Shown here: positions 55,021-64,000 of the stretch, piece after piece
Position numbering within the stretch: the first letter of the stretch is position 1
How the letters are laid out: each line of letters starts with the position of its first letter
Source: Xenopus tropicalis
Taxonomy: Eukaryota > Chordata > Amphibia > Anura > Pipidae
NCBI RefSeq assembly: GCF_000004195.4
Contig: NC_030680.2
Location: 7,687,995-7,751,994, forward strand
Direction: 5' to 3'
DNA length: 64,000 nucleotides
Program-made: the position numbers and the translations under genes
Notes under the pieces: generated by a model
Seen by the model: the letters and a program-made list of their open reading frames with translations, nothing else
Told to the model about the DNA's origin: nothing
The model's database searches: none

Positions 55021-56186
55021 TAGAGATGTAGCGAACTGTTCGCCGGCGAAACTAATTCGCGCGAACATCGGGTGTTCGCAAGTCCGCAAATTCGCGAACT
55101 TTTCGTGATGTTCGCAATTTGGGTTCGCCGGCACCGAAAAAATCGCAAAACTTACGATAACGGTACGAATGCTCCGAAAAAGTCGCAAAACTTACGATAA
55201 CGGTACGAATGCTCCGAAAAAGTCGCAAAACTTACGATAACGTTATGAAAGCTCCGAAAAAGTCACAAAACTTACGATAACGTTACGAAAGCTCCGAAAA
55301 AGTCGCAAAACTTACGATAACGGTACGAATGCTCCGAAAAAGTCGCAAAACTTACGATAACGGTACGAATGCTCCGAAAAAGTCGCAAAACTTACGATAA
55401 CGTTACGAAAGCTCCGAAAAAGTCGCAAAACTTACGATAACGTTACGAAAGCTCCGAAAAAGTCGCAAAACTTACGATAACGGTACGAATGCTCCGAAAA
55501 AGTCGCAAAACTTACGATAACGGTACGAATGCTCCGAAAAAGTCGCAAAACTTACGATAACGTTACGAAAGCTCCGAAAAAGTCGCAAAACTTACGATAA
55601 CGTTACGAAAGCTCCGAAAAAGTCGCAAAACTTACAATAACGGTACGAATGCTCCGAAAAAGTCGCAAAACTTACAATAACGGTACGAATGCTCCGAAAA
55701 AGTCGCAAAACTTACCATAATGTTCCGAAAGCTCCGAAAAAGTCGCAAAACTTACCATAACGTTACGAAAGATCCGAAAAAGTCGCAAAACTTACGATAA
55801 TGGTACGAAAGATCCAAAAAAGTCGCAAAACTTACGATAACGTTACGAAAGATCCGAAAAAGTCGCAAAACTTACGATAACGTTACGAAAGCTCCGGAAA
55901 ATACGAAAAAGTCGCAAAATTACCGATCATTTCGAAAAACGGCGTGTGTCAATTTTTCAGAGGTTTTTGCCCTTGATCCCCCTCCTGCATGTCACTGCCC
56001 AGGTCGTGGCACCCTTTAAACAACTTTAAAATCACTTTTCTGGGCAGAAATGGGTTTTCTAGGTTTTAAAGTTCGCCTTCCCATTGAAGTCTATGGGGTT
56101 CGCAAAGTTCGCGAATATTCGCAATTTTCGGCGGAAGTTCACGAACAGGTTCGCAAACTTTTTTTTTGAGGTTCGCTACATCCCTA
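55021..56186 (+). mobile_element. Second hAT-like MITE family with 40-bp satellite (1166 bp)
   Basis: Ends TAGAGATGTAGCGAACTG and GTTCGCTACATCCCTA are TIRs; perfect 8-bp TSD TACATGAC (55013-55020 and 56187-56194). The TIR resembles that of the main family (TAG.GATG...GCGAA), so the two are probably related. Left and right arms carry GTTCGC/GCGAAC palindromic words; the middle is a 40-bp array. The 3' arm has CCATTGAAGTCTATGGGGTT. Confidence 0.92.
55130..55920 (+). repeat. 40-bp satellite with AABB higher-order order
   Basis: Unit CTTACGATAACGGTACGAAT + GCTCCGAAAAAGTCGCAAAA. Two forms, A (CGGTACGAATG) and B (CGTTACGAAAG), alternate as AABB four times (from about 55150 to 55780), a 160-bp higher-order unit. 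The last few units deviate (GATCC, CTTACCATAA). Confidence 0.95.
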
Positions 56187-56194
56187 TACATGAC

Positions 56195-56553
56195 ACATAG
56201 CCTATATATATAAATATATAGAACAATTATTGCAGTTTATTCATAGTTTGTCATCCTTCTTGAACAATCTAAGGGTTCATTAGCTCAAGCCCTGGATCAA
56301 AACATGTTATGTAATCAATACATTTAGTAGTTTGAGTGGTTTAACTCTTCGGTTGCCAGTGGCCCCACCGTATGGCCGAGTATGGATATATACAGTATAT
56401 TCAGCAACAGGCTGTGGTGCAAGGAGACAGCCCTATAAGCAGTTTTAATGTTCAACCGTTGGTCTTTCTTTTTTAAAACTCAAAAGAAGACAAAATTCCA
56501 CATTATTGTTGTTTTCCACTCATCATTTCTACCCCCGTAAAGAATCCAATGAG
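56195..56553. other. No gene seen
   Basis: Spacer with short TATA-rich words; nothing recognised. Confidence 0.45.
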
Positions 56554-56729
56554 CCCAACTTGACGGTCCAACTTGACGGCCCAACTTGACGGCCCAACTT
56601 GACGGTCCAACTTGACGGCCCAACTTGACGGCCCAACTTGACGGCCCAACTTGACGGTCCAACTTGATGGCCCAACTTGACGGCCCAACTTGACGGCCCA
56701 ACTTGAAGGTCCAACTTGACGACCCAACA
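56554..56729 (+). repeat. 13-bp minisatellite, 13 copies
   Basis: (C/T)CCAACTTGACGG repeated 13 times; C- and T-forms follow a near-regular C C (C) T order. 13 is prime to 3, so all minus-strand frames are open as a repeated 13-residue peptide (75-89-codon ORFs), an artefact. Confidence 0.95.
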
Positions 56730-56900
56730 TTGCCCATGCCGTACCCCATGAAACATGAAACATTTACTTTCTCCTACACAAAGTGGTGGAGCAAATTGTA
56801 TCTAGACATTTGGTTCAGATGACTCCGGTCAAGCTGGGATCATGGGAAATTACTAAACTTTCATGTCCCTTATCTCTATTCCTATCCAACTACAATACAG

Positions 56901-58197
56901 TTTTGAGGAGCAACTTTGTCGCATTTCAGTTCCCTGGAAAATTCTCAAAACTACTGAAGAATTCACAAAACGGTAATTAGCGGAATGCGCCTACCACATG
57001 ACTTTTTTGGGCTTGCGCTTCTTTTCTTACGCGACTTATTTGACGCAACTTTTTTAACGTGACCATGACTTTTTTGATGCAACTGTTTTTTTACGTAACT
57101 GCAACATATTTTGATCTAACTTTTTATTCAACGCAACTTTTTTGATGTGACCGCAACTTATTTAGACACAACTTTTTTGATGTGACCGCAACATTTTTGA
57201 TGCAACTTTTTTTACGTGACCACAACTTATTTTGACACTAGTGTGGATCAAATCTGTCCCGTTTTGCTTCGCCGTAAAATTCGCGAAACGGCAGAAAATT
57301 CACGAAGAGCTTTTGCTGCGCGATTTTTTTTGTTGGTGTGTCTTATTTGTCGCTCGCGTTTATTTTTTTGTTCCACTTTTTGATGCGACTGTGCCCAATT
57401 TTTACGCGACTGCACCCCTTTTTTGGCTCGCCCAATTTGCCGTGCGACAAAAAAAATTTCAGCACGGCGAATTTTTCCGCTGCAAATTTTCACTGAAGTT
57501 TCTCAAAACAATTTGCCAATGGGGGAAAGCGGAAATTTGCTGCGAATCCATGCCTGGTGAAAAAATTCACTCATGACTATTTGACACAACTTTTTTACAT
57601 GACAGCAACTTATTTTGATGTGACTTTTTTTGATGTGAACGTAACTTATTCTACGCAACTTTTTTGACGTGACTGAAACTTATTTGAAATGACTTTTTTA
57701 ATGAGATCGCAACTTATTTAATGCAACTTTTTAAATGTGACCGCAACTTTTTTACGCAACTTTTTTTGACATGACCATGACTTATTTGATGCAACTTTTT
57801 TTACATGATCGCAACTTATTTGATGCAACTTTTTTGACCTGACGGTGACTTATTTGATGCAACTTTTTTGACGTGACCGCGACTTATTTTGACACACCTT
57901 TTTTGACATGACCATGACTTATTTGATGCAACTTTTTTGACATGACCGTGACCTATTTGATGCAACTTTTTTGACATGACCATGACTTATTTTGACGCAA
58001 CTTTTTTGACATGACCGCGACTTATTTTGACACAACTTTTTTAATGTGACTGCGACTTATTTGATGCAACTTTTTTGACGTGACTGCAACTTTTTCCTCA
58101 CGCAGCCAAGTTTTGTGCAAAAAAACCCCCCCACAAATGGCGAAATGTGGAATTTGTCAGCGAATCCATGCCTGGGGAAGAAATTCTCTCATGGCTA
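56901..58197 (-). mobile_element. Large diverged hAT-like MITE containing a second MITE
   Basis: Ends TTTTGAGGAGCAACTTTGTC (degraded TAGTGATGAGCG) and AATCCATGCCTGGGG...CTCATGGCTA; flanks CAATACAG (56893-56900) and CATTACAG (58198-58205) match at 7 of 8. The interior (about 57000-58105) is a degenerate ~33-34-bp array (ATGCAACTTTTTTGACGTGA + CCGCAACTTATTTG), about 22 units. The MITE 57239-57579 is inserted in this array. Orientation is reverse. Confidence 0.82.
57239..57579 (-). mobile_element. hAT-like MITE nested in a MITE of its own family (341 bp)
   Basis: TAGTGTGGATCAAATCTGTC to AAAATTCACTCATGACTA with perfect TSD TTTGACAC (57231-57238 and 57580-57587) taken from the host's internal array. 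Reverse orientation (CGAATCCATGCCTGGTG near the right end). Confidence 0.9.
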
Positions 58198-58205
58198 CAT
58201 TACAG

Positions 58206-59088
58206 TAGTTGGAGGTGTGAACAGTATGAGAATTAATATATACGATAGCCCCCATATATATTCGCTTCCCCCCCAAAATTCTGCTTTTCTACTCTTTTCA
58301 TTGCAATATCAAAGCCCAGGCTGTGAATCTATCAATGATCAGTTCATTATCCATACAAGGGACACATCCATCCACAGGAGATGTTTTCTTCCAAGACGTT
58401 CTATGTTTCCATGTTCCATTCACATGCTGATACTGTTCTGAGCAGAAAGCGCCAGATGTGATGGAACGCAGATGCCTGTAGTTGTCAGAGTGCCCTGAGC
58501 TTCTCAATGTATTTCTTCTATTTAATCTCGGGAAAGCTGACACATACCTATTACTGTTGCGAGTTGCTTTACTTGTTTTGATGCTATTTATGTTCCTACT
58601 CGTGACTCTCAGACATGTAATTCCGACACCTTTGAAGCTATGTTTTTCCATAACTTCATGTCATGTTTGTGCTCGTCATTACCTGCTGGAAGTGCACTGA
58701 CCTGACCTACTTGCCTCCTATTCTTCTAATGTTCTATATATCATGTCAAGGATAGGGATCCATGTGTGTGATTTTTTTTCCCACCACAGCAATGTTTATA
58801 GTGTATCTACTGTTTCTTAAATAAAAGAAAAAGAATTGAATGGCCGTTCATTTCCATGAATTCTCTTTATTTTTCCCAAACAGGAAATGCTCCAGCGGCC
58901 ATTTTAGAAGCATGTGAATAAGAAAAAAGTGAGGTGGGATGGTTTTCAAGAACCCAGGAATTACTCCCCAGCTTGAGGGTGGCAGTAGTGCCAGGGTACC
59001 TCTGTGTCAATAGGAACAATTTCACCTCATTCAGAAGGGGAGGATGGATTGGTGCCAAGCACAATGATAGGGAAGTGCAAAGAGTTAG
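58206..59088. other. No gene seen
   Basis: No domain recognised. Overlapping ORFs of 108, 117 and 72 codons at 58115-58700 lie on both strands and lack motifs. An AATAAA at about 58819 follows, but nothing else supports a transcript end. Confidence 0.4.
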
Positions 59089-60985
59089 GAATGCCCTGCT
59101 GGGGGATGTTGGGTAGGGGGTTCCTTACGGTGAGGGCAGTGAGGTTGGGGAATGCCCTGCCGGGGGATGTTGGATAGGGGGTTCCTAACGGTGAGAGCAG
59201 TGAGGCTGGGGAATGCCCTGCCGGGGGATGTTGGGTCGGGGGTTCCTCACGGGGAGGGCAGTGAGGAGGTTGGGGAATACCCTGCTGGGGGATGTTGGGT
59301 AGGGGGTTGCTCATGGTGAGGGCAGTGAAGGGGTTGGGGAATGCCCTGCTGGGGATGTTGGGTAGGGGTTCCTCACGGTGAGGGCAGTGAGGTTGGGGAA
59401 TGCCCTGCTGGGGGATGTTGGGTAGGGGGTTCCTCACGGTGAGGGCAGTGAGGTTGGGGAATGCCCTGCTGGGGGATGTTGGGTAGGGGGTTCCTCACGG
59501 TGAGGGCAGTGAGGGGGTTGGGGAATGCCCTGCCGGGGTATGTTGGGTAGGGGGTTCCTCACGGTGAGGGCAGTGAGGAGGTTGGGGAATGCCCTGCCGG
59601 GGGATGTTGGGTAGGGGGTTCCTCAAGGTGAGGGCAGTGAGGTTGGGGAATGCCCTGCTGGGGGATGTTGGGTAGGGGGTTCCTCACGGTGAGGGCAGTG
59701 AGGGGGTTGGGGAATGCCCTGCCGGGGGATGTTGGATAGGGGGTTCCTAACGGTGAGAGCAGTGAGGCTGGGGAATGCCCTGCCGGGGGATGTTGGGTCG
59801 GGGGTTCCTCACGGGGAGGGCAGTGAGGAGGTTGGGGAATACCCTGCCGGGGGATGTTGGGTAGGGGGTTGCTCATGGTGAGGGCAGTGAAGGGGTTGGG
59901 GAATGCCCTGCTGGGGGATGTTGGGTAGGGGGTTCCTCACGGTGAGGGCAGTGAGGTTGGGGAATGCCCTGCTGGGGGATGTTGGGTAGGGGGTTCCTCA
60001 CGGTGAGGGCAGTGAGGGGGTTGGGGAATGCCCTGCCGGGGTATGTTGGGTAGGGGGTTCCTCACGGTGAGGGCAGTGAGGAGGTTGGGGAATGCCCTGC
60101 CGGGGGATGTTGGGTAGGGGGTTCCTCACGGTGAGGGCAGTGAGGTTGGGGAATGCCCTGCTGGGGGATGTTGGGTAGGGGGTTCCTCACGGTGAAGGCA
60201 GTGAGGGGTTGGGGAATGCCCTGCCGGGGTATGTTGGGTAGGGGGTTCCTCACGGTGAGGGCAGTGAGGAGGTTGGGGAATGCCCTGCCGGGGGATGTTG
60301 GGTAGGGGGTTCCTCAAGGTGAGGGCAGTGAGGAGGTTGGGGAATGCCCTGCTGGGGGATGTTGGTAGGGGGTTCCTCACGGTGAGGGCAGTGAGGGGGT
60401 TGGGGAATGCCCTGCTGGGGTATGTTGGGTAGGGGGTTCCTCATGGTGAGGGCAGTGAGGAGGTTGGGGAATGCCCTGCCGGGGGATGTTGGGTAGGGGG
60501 TTCCTCACGGTGAGGGCAGTGAGGGGGTTGGGGAATACCCTGCTGGGGGATGTTGGTTAGGGAGTTCCTCATGGTGAGGGCAGTGAGGGGGTTGGGGAAT
60601 GCCCTGCTGGGGGATGTTGGTTAGGGGGTTCCTCACAGTGAGGGCAGTGAGGTTGGGGAATGCCCTGCCGGGGAATGTTGGGTAGGGGGTTCCTCACGGT
60701 GAGGGCAGTGAGGGGGTTGGGGAATACCCTACTGGGGGATGTTGGGTAGGGGGTTCCTCATGGTGAGGGCAGTGAGGGGGTTGGGGAATGCCCTGCTGGG
60801 GGATGTTGGTTAGGGGGTTCCTCACGGTGAGGGCAGTGAGGGGGTTGGGGAATGCCCTGCCGGGGGATGTTGGGTAGGGGATTCCTCACGTGGGGGCAAT
60901 TAGGTTGGGGAATGCCCTGCTGGGGGATTTTGGGTATGGGGTTCCTCACGGTGAGGGCTGTGAGGTTGGGGAATGCCCTGCTGGG
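59089..60985 (+). repeat. 61-64-bp minisatellite, ~30 copies, higher-order repeat
   Basis: Unit: GTGAGGGCAGTGAGG(TT/GGG/AGG)TTGGGGAATGCCCTGC + CGGGGGATGTTGGGTAGGGG + GTTCCTCACG. A distinctive variant string (GGATAGGGGGTTCCTAACGG, then GGTCGGGGGTTCCTC, then GGTTGCTCATGG) at about 59171-59330 recurs at 59733-59890, offset 562 bp, i.e. nine units duplicated together. Pro-rich minus-strand ORFs up to 136 codons are artefacts. Confidence 0.95.
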
Positions 60986-61056
60986 AAATTTTGTGATGGC
61001 AATGCTCATAGGAGGGGCTTGGATATTTTTTTCAACCCAATGTAACGCTGTAACTA
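59089..61056 (+). mobile_element. CR1/L2-type LINE fragment with 62-bp array, plus strand
   Basis: Only the FLTVRAVRLGNALPGDVG segment (amplified) and the end of the element remain. After the array GGGAAATTTTGTGATGGCAA gives ...GNFVMA, and then a deletion leads to GGATATTTTTTTCAACCCAA and TGTAACGCTGTAACTATGTA, the LINE 3' tail. Same family as 8181-9955, opposite orientation. Confidence 0.82.
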
Positions 61057-61646
61057 TGTATTAGGATTAGTATATAGGATTAGTCTCTGCAGATACTGAG
61101 GGCTTATTCTGGGAAGGTTGCATGTACGGATCATGTTCTACTTGGTGTCTCCACGAGGAACCCTTAGCTAAAACGTTGCCCTAGGAGAGCATTATGGTTA
61201 CAAATATTCATAGTTTTCGGCCCATGAGCAGTTTCTGTCTAATAAAATGAAGCATGTGAAATCGTCTGTCAGTTAATTTGATGTATGCCAGATTACATGG
61301 ATTTTAGCTCAGCAGGGATTTATTCTCTGTGGCTCCTAGCTATTTGCATAGCTCTTACTCACATACTTAAAGCGTTGTCATCTGCTGTTATTAATGATAC
61401 CCCCAGACAGCACACAGAAATAGGTCCCATCAAATTAAAAGAGATGAGGGTTTTGTCATGCTGGGATTGTGAGGAACAGAGCGGAGTTCATTTTGGAGAT
61501 GGTCAAAAAAGGCAGATAATGACATGTGCTCCTAAGCCATTTTGAAGTTGCTAGTTAACTGTTGGAGCATGCTCTCGATTCATATCTGCCCTAGAATAAC
61601 CAGATGCATATTGCATTTACAGCCTTTGCAAAGCATGTTTTGTGAA
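61057..61646. other. No gene seen
   Basis: Single-copy-looking; an 86-codon ORF at 61285-61545 has no motif. Confidence 0.4.
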
Positions 61647-61956
61647 TTAAGGTGGCCATACATGGGCAGATTTCAGCTGCCGATTCAGGTCCTTCAGACC
61701 GATTTGATAGCTTCTCTACTTGACCAACAGCTGGCCTAAAATTGGCCAAATCTTGACCGGGCAGGCTTGATTTTCCATCAGATCTGGGACTGATGTGGTC
61801 ATCCGCCTGACAATGCCTATGCCTGACCTGAACCCTAGTGCTAAATGATGGAATTAGCCCAAGATCACCCATCTTCAGTTGGGCATATAGGGAGAAGATC
61901 CACTTGTTTGGTGATCCCACCAAATGAGCGAATCTTAACGTGTATAGCCACCTTTA
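61647..61956 (+). mobile_element. TTAA-type (Kolobok/T2-like) MITE, 310 bp, diverged
   Basis: TTAAGGTGGCCATACATGGG to TGTATAGCCACCTTTA. The interior follows the family order (CAGCTGCCGATTCAGGTCC, GACCGGGCAGGC, ATCACCCATCTTCAGTTGGG) with more changes than other copies. Confidence 0.8.
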
Positions 61957-62584
61957 CTTGCAGTTAGAGAGGTCCAAGGGGATGACTATGTACTTCTCAT
62001 GTGCTTCTTCTGGCAGGAGCAGGTTGAGCCCACCAAGTTACAGAATAGTGCAAACGAATGGGGGAACAGTTCATAGTGAGATTTGCACCTTGCCCCCCAA
62101 CAAGGCTTCTAAACTGACAGTAGCCCCAATTATACAAAAATATGTTTATTCTTATTTGTAGTGTGTTCCTTCATTCATCAGCCTCCTTCATATAATCTTT
62201 GTGTTGTCATTCTTTTGACTAAGTTATTTTCTGATTTTCTTGTATTGTGAGCCTTCTTTATAGGTGATAGTAGTCTTCATCTCACTTTTACAACAATCCT
62301 TTAGACAAGAGTTACCTAAACTGTGGGGCTGCCTCTCTTGGGAGCCTCTTGACCCAGCCTAAAGTCGGTGAGATTTTGTGAGAATGCCTAAAGTGAACAT
62401 GTAGTTCTTGTTCTCCATATATTTGTAGCCATATCAAGAATCCTAGAATTACAATGCTTTCATGTATCTAGAACATTATTATATTCTATGGATGTCTGAC
62501 CAAGTGTTGGACCACAAAAGAGAACCTGAAGCCAAAAAGACAAAACTCTTGTAGGCTTGGCCCTCTGATGGCCATCTATTCTGA

Positions 62585-62585
<1 letters not shown>
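61957..62585. other. No gene seen
   Basis: Single-copy-looking DNA; nothing recognised. Confidence 0.4.
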
Positions 62586-62615
<30 letters not shown>

Positions 62616-62641
62616 CTTCTTCTTCTTCTTCTTCTTCTTCT
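62586..62641 (+). repeat. (CTT)n microsatellite, ~18 repeats
   Basis: An uninterrupted CTT run of about 56 bp; on the other strand (AAG)n. Likely polymorphic. Confidence 0.97.
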
Positions 62642-64000
62642 TTTTCTTAATTATTCTTGTATTTTTCCAGCTCTTTCACATTCTGTTGGTGAGTTCATTC
62701 TCCTGACCTTGGAATTCTAGTGGAACACTAAATCATTGTTGGTTATTGGTGACCATTAGTAGCCATACAGCATTCTTTTTGGCAGTTATACTACACCAAC
62801 TGCTTTTGAAGGTAGACCATAATTACATTGTACCTCCTAACTGCAGATGGGTCCTGGCAGAAGTTTATAATCTGAGCAATCAATCCTAGCACATTTGCTC
62901 TCACAAAAAGACTTGGGTTCCATTGGAAGAGTAGATTTATTATACATCTTGGTACATCAAATTTTAAAGAGCATAATATCAAAACATACAGTACGTTCTC
63001 AATAGACATTACTAGCATCACAGGTATCTGTCCCCAGCATACTGGAAATCCAATGGTGTTCTCAGAGAATTCTACCCTAAGCCTAACACAATGGAGTCTG
63101 AATTCAGTGGGTATCATCGGAGGGACTACCCAACACTACGATCTCCTTGGTGGAGCACACTATCTATTCTACTAGCTAGGCCTGTCTGTCTAATGCCTCT
63201 AAAGTGTTCTATAACAGGTGCTATCCTTAAACTAGCTTCACCTCATTCATGAATTCCTTTCTCTCCAACTTCACCTAGGTCTATCAATACCAGAAGAAAC
63301 AAATACACATTATGATAAACCCAGGTCCCCTTAGTAGTCTATTTGCAGATCATAAACACAGAACCACAAGGGGAAATAGTAAAAATAAAGCAAAGTATAA
63401 CTATTCTGTGTTTGATTTATGTCAATGTTGCTTGCGTTGACACCGTGCTAGAAATATATATATAAAATGTCAAGTAAAGCTCACACTTTGATACACGAGG
63501 CAAACATACCTCTGAAGGATCTCTGCTCTCCATGTTAGTACAATGCTGCTGAAGATTTGGTGCAGTTTGCAGCTAAATATGCTCAGGGAATGTGACACAG
63601 AGAAATCTTACCCTAAATTGACTACACAGCAGATGTTCAAATAGAAACTGTCTCCCAGCGGGCCCTAATTGTCTACCATTATCTCTTCTTTCTGACATAA
63701 ATAAAAGAAACACTTAAAAAAAAAACACAAATTGTTGTGTAGGCAAAAAGAAAGCACTTTTACGAAAAAGGGGAAAAAAAATTACAGCAAACTTTGCTTC
63801 TGGCTGTATGCCTTTTTTTGAAATGTTTCTTCTAATAATGAACCTCTCGAGCAATGTAGGAATTGAAAGGAACATCTTGTTTTTGAGCCATCAAAATCCG
63901 TCTGTGCATTGTTTTATAAAACCTTGCACTTCAGCAGCTAAACGATCGTCAAATGAGTTGGTTCAGCTTCGGCCACTCTTGTTTCTCCTCCTGATGTTCC
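62642..64000. other. No gene seen
   Basis: AT-rich, single-copy-looking sequence to the window edge, with A-runs (63714-63725). The 108-codon minus-strand ORF 62791-63117 has no recognised family; its composition is not obviously coding. Confidence 0.4.

Noticed and set aside
58115..58819. Possible gene or 3'UTR with ORFs of 72-117 codons and AATAAA
   Set aside because: ORFs overlap on both strands, begin inside a MITE end, and match no family I know; one AATAAA in AT-rich DNA is not evidence.
62791..63117. 108-codon minus-strand ORF
   Set aside because: No recognisable motif, no neighbouring exon signals; length is within chance for the window.

Overview
This window looks like vertebrate, non-coding, transposon-dense DNA, most probably from a clawed frog (Xenopus). 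The reasons are sequence-internal: no long open reading frames with family signatures outside transposons, many short non-autonomous DNA transposons with clean target-site duplications (TSDs), CR1/L2-type LINE 3' ends, and repeat types that I recognise as abundant in Xenopus (TTAA-flanked T2/Kolobok-like MITEs, a TA-flanked MITE, a SPIN hAT element). The species is an inference. I find no host protein-coding exon, tRNA, rRNA or CRISPR array. Almost all ORFs longer than 60 codons are read-throughs of tandem repeats.

The dominant family is a hAT-like MITE with ends TAGTGATGGGCGAA / TTCGCTCATCACTA and 8-bp TSDs. At least twelve copies can be delimited to the base (1404-1943, 3102-3489, 16016-16502, 16862-17366, 31632-31896, 33291-33904, 36698-37101, 37195-37459, 37523-37842, 39710-40262, 57239-57579, 56901-58197). 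Seven of these, plus a decayed copy near 0.8 kb, have an internal minisatellite of about 19-22 bp whose copy number explains the length differences (about 265 to 614 bp).

Region by region: 0-5 kb, four MITE copies and a hairpin element; 5.9-7.4 kb, a 52-bp minisatellite; 8.2-10 kb, a minus-strand CR1/L2 LINE 3' end holding a 62-bp minisatellite; 10.9-13.1 kb, a 679-bp tandem repeat containing a MITE; 13.6-15.6 kb, a cluster of MITEs ending in a SPIN element; 16-17.4 kb, two MITEs; 18.4-21 kb, tetranucleotide and 379-bp repeats closed by an inverted copy; 22.1-26.1 kb, one ~135-bp satellite split by 1 kb of other sequence; 26.6-28.3 and 29.8-30.7 kb, 439-bp and 320/344-bp tandem repeats; 31.6-40.3 kb, nested MITEs with an inverted arrangement at 34.5-38.6 kb; 40.6-42 kb, related 35-bp and 18-bp repeats; 42.9-47.4 kb, a plus-strand LINE 3' end swollen by ~94 copies of a 41-bp repeat; 48.4-49.1 kb, a T2-like MITE holding a hAT insertion; 50-52.5 kb, three tandem duplications; 54.0-54.7 kb, a 180-bp tandem repeat made from a Tc1-type transposase C terminus; 55-56.2 kb, a second hAT-like MITE with a higher-order 40-bp satellite; 56.9-58.2 kb, a MITE inside a MITE; 59.1-61.1 kb, the same 62-bp LINE minisatellite in the opposite orientation.

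The overall theme is tandem amplification from inside transposons. Adding my own interval estimates, about 26 kb of the 64 kb (roughly 40%) is tandem repeat, and most arrays can be traced to an identifiable piece of a transposon. The remaining single-copy stretches (for example 17.4-18.1, 23.5-24.5, 38.9-39.6, 42.0-42.9, 49.1-49.9, 53.3-54.0 and 61.1-61.6 kb) could be intronic or intergenic DNA and could hold regulatory elements, but the sequence alone does not prove it.
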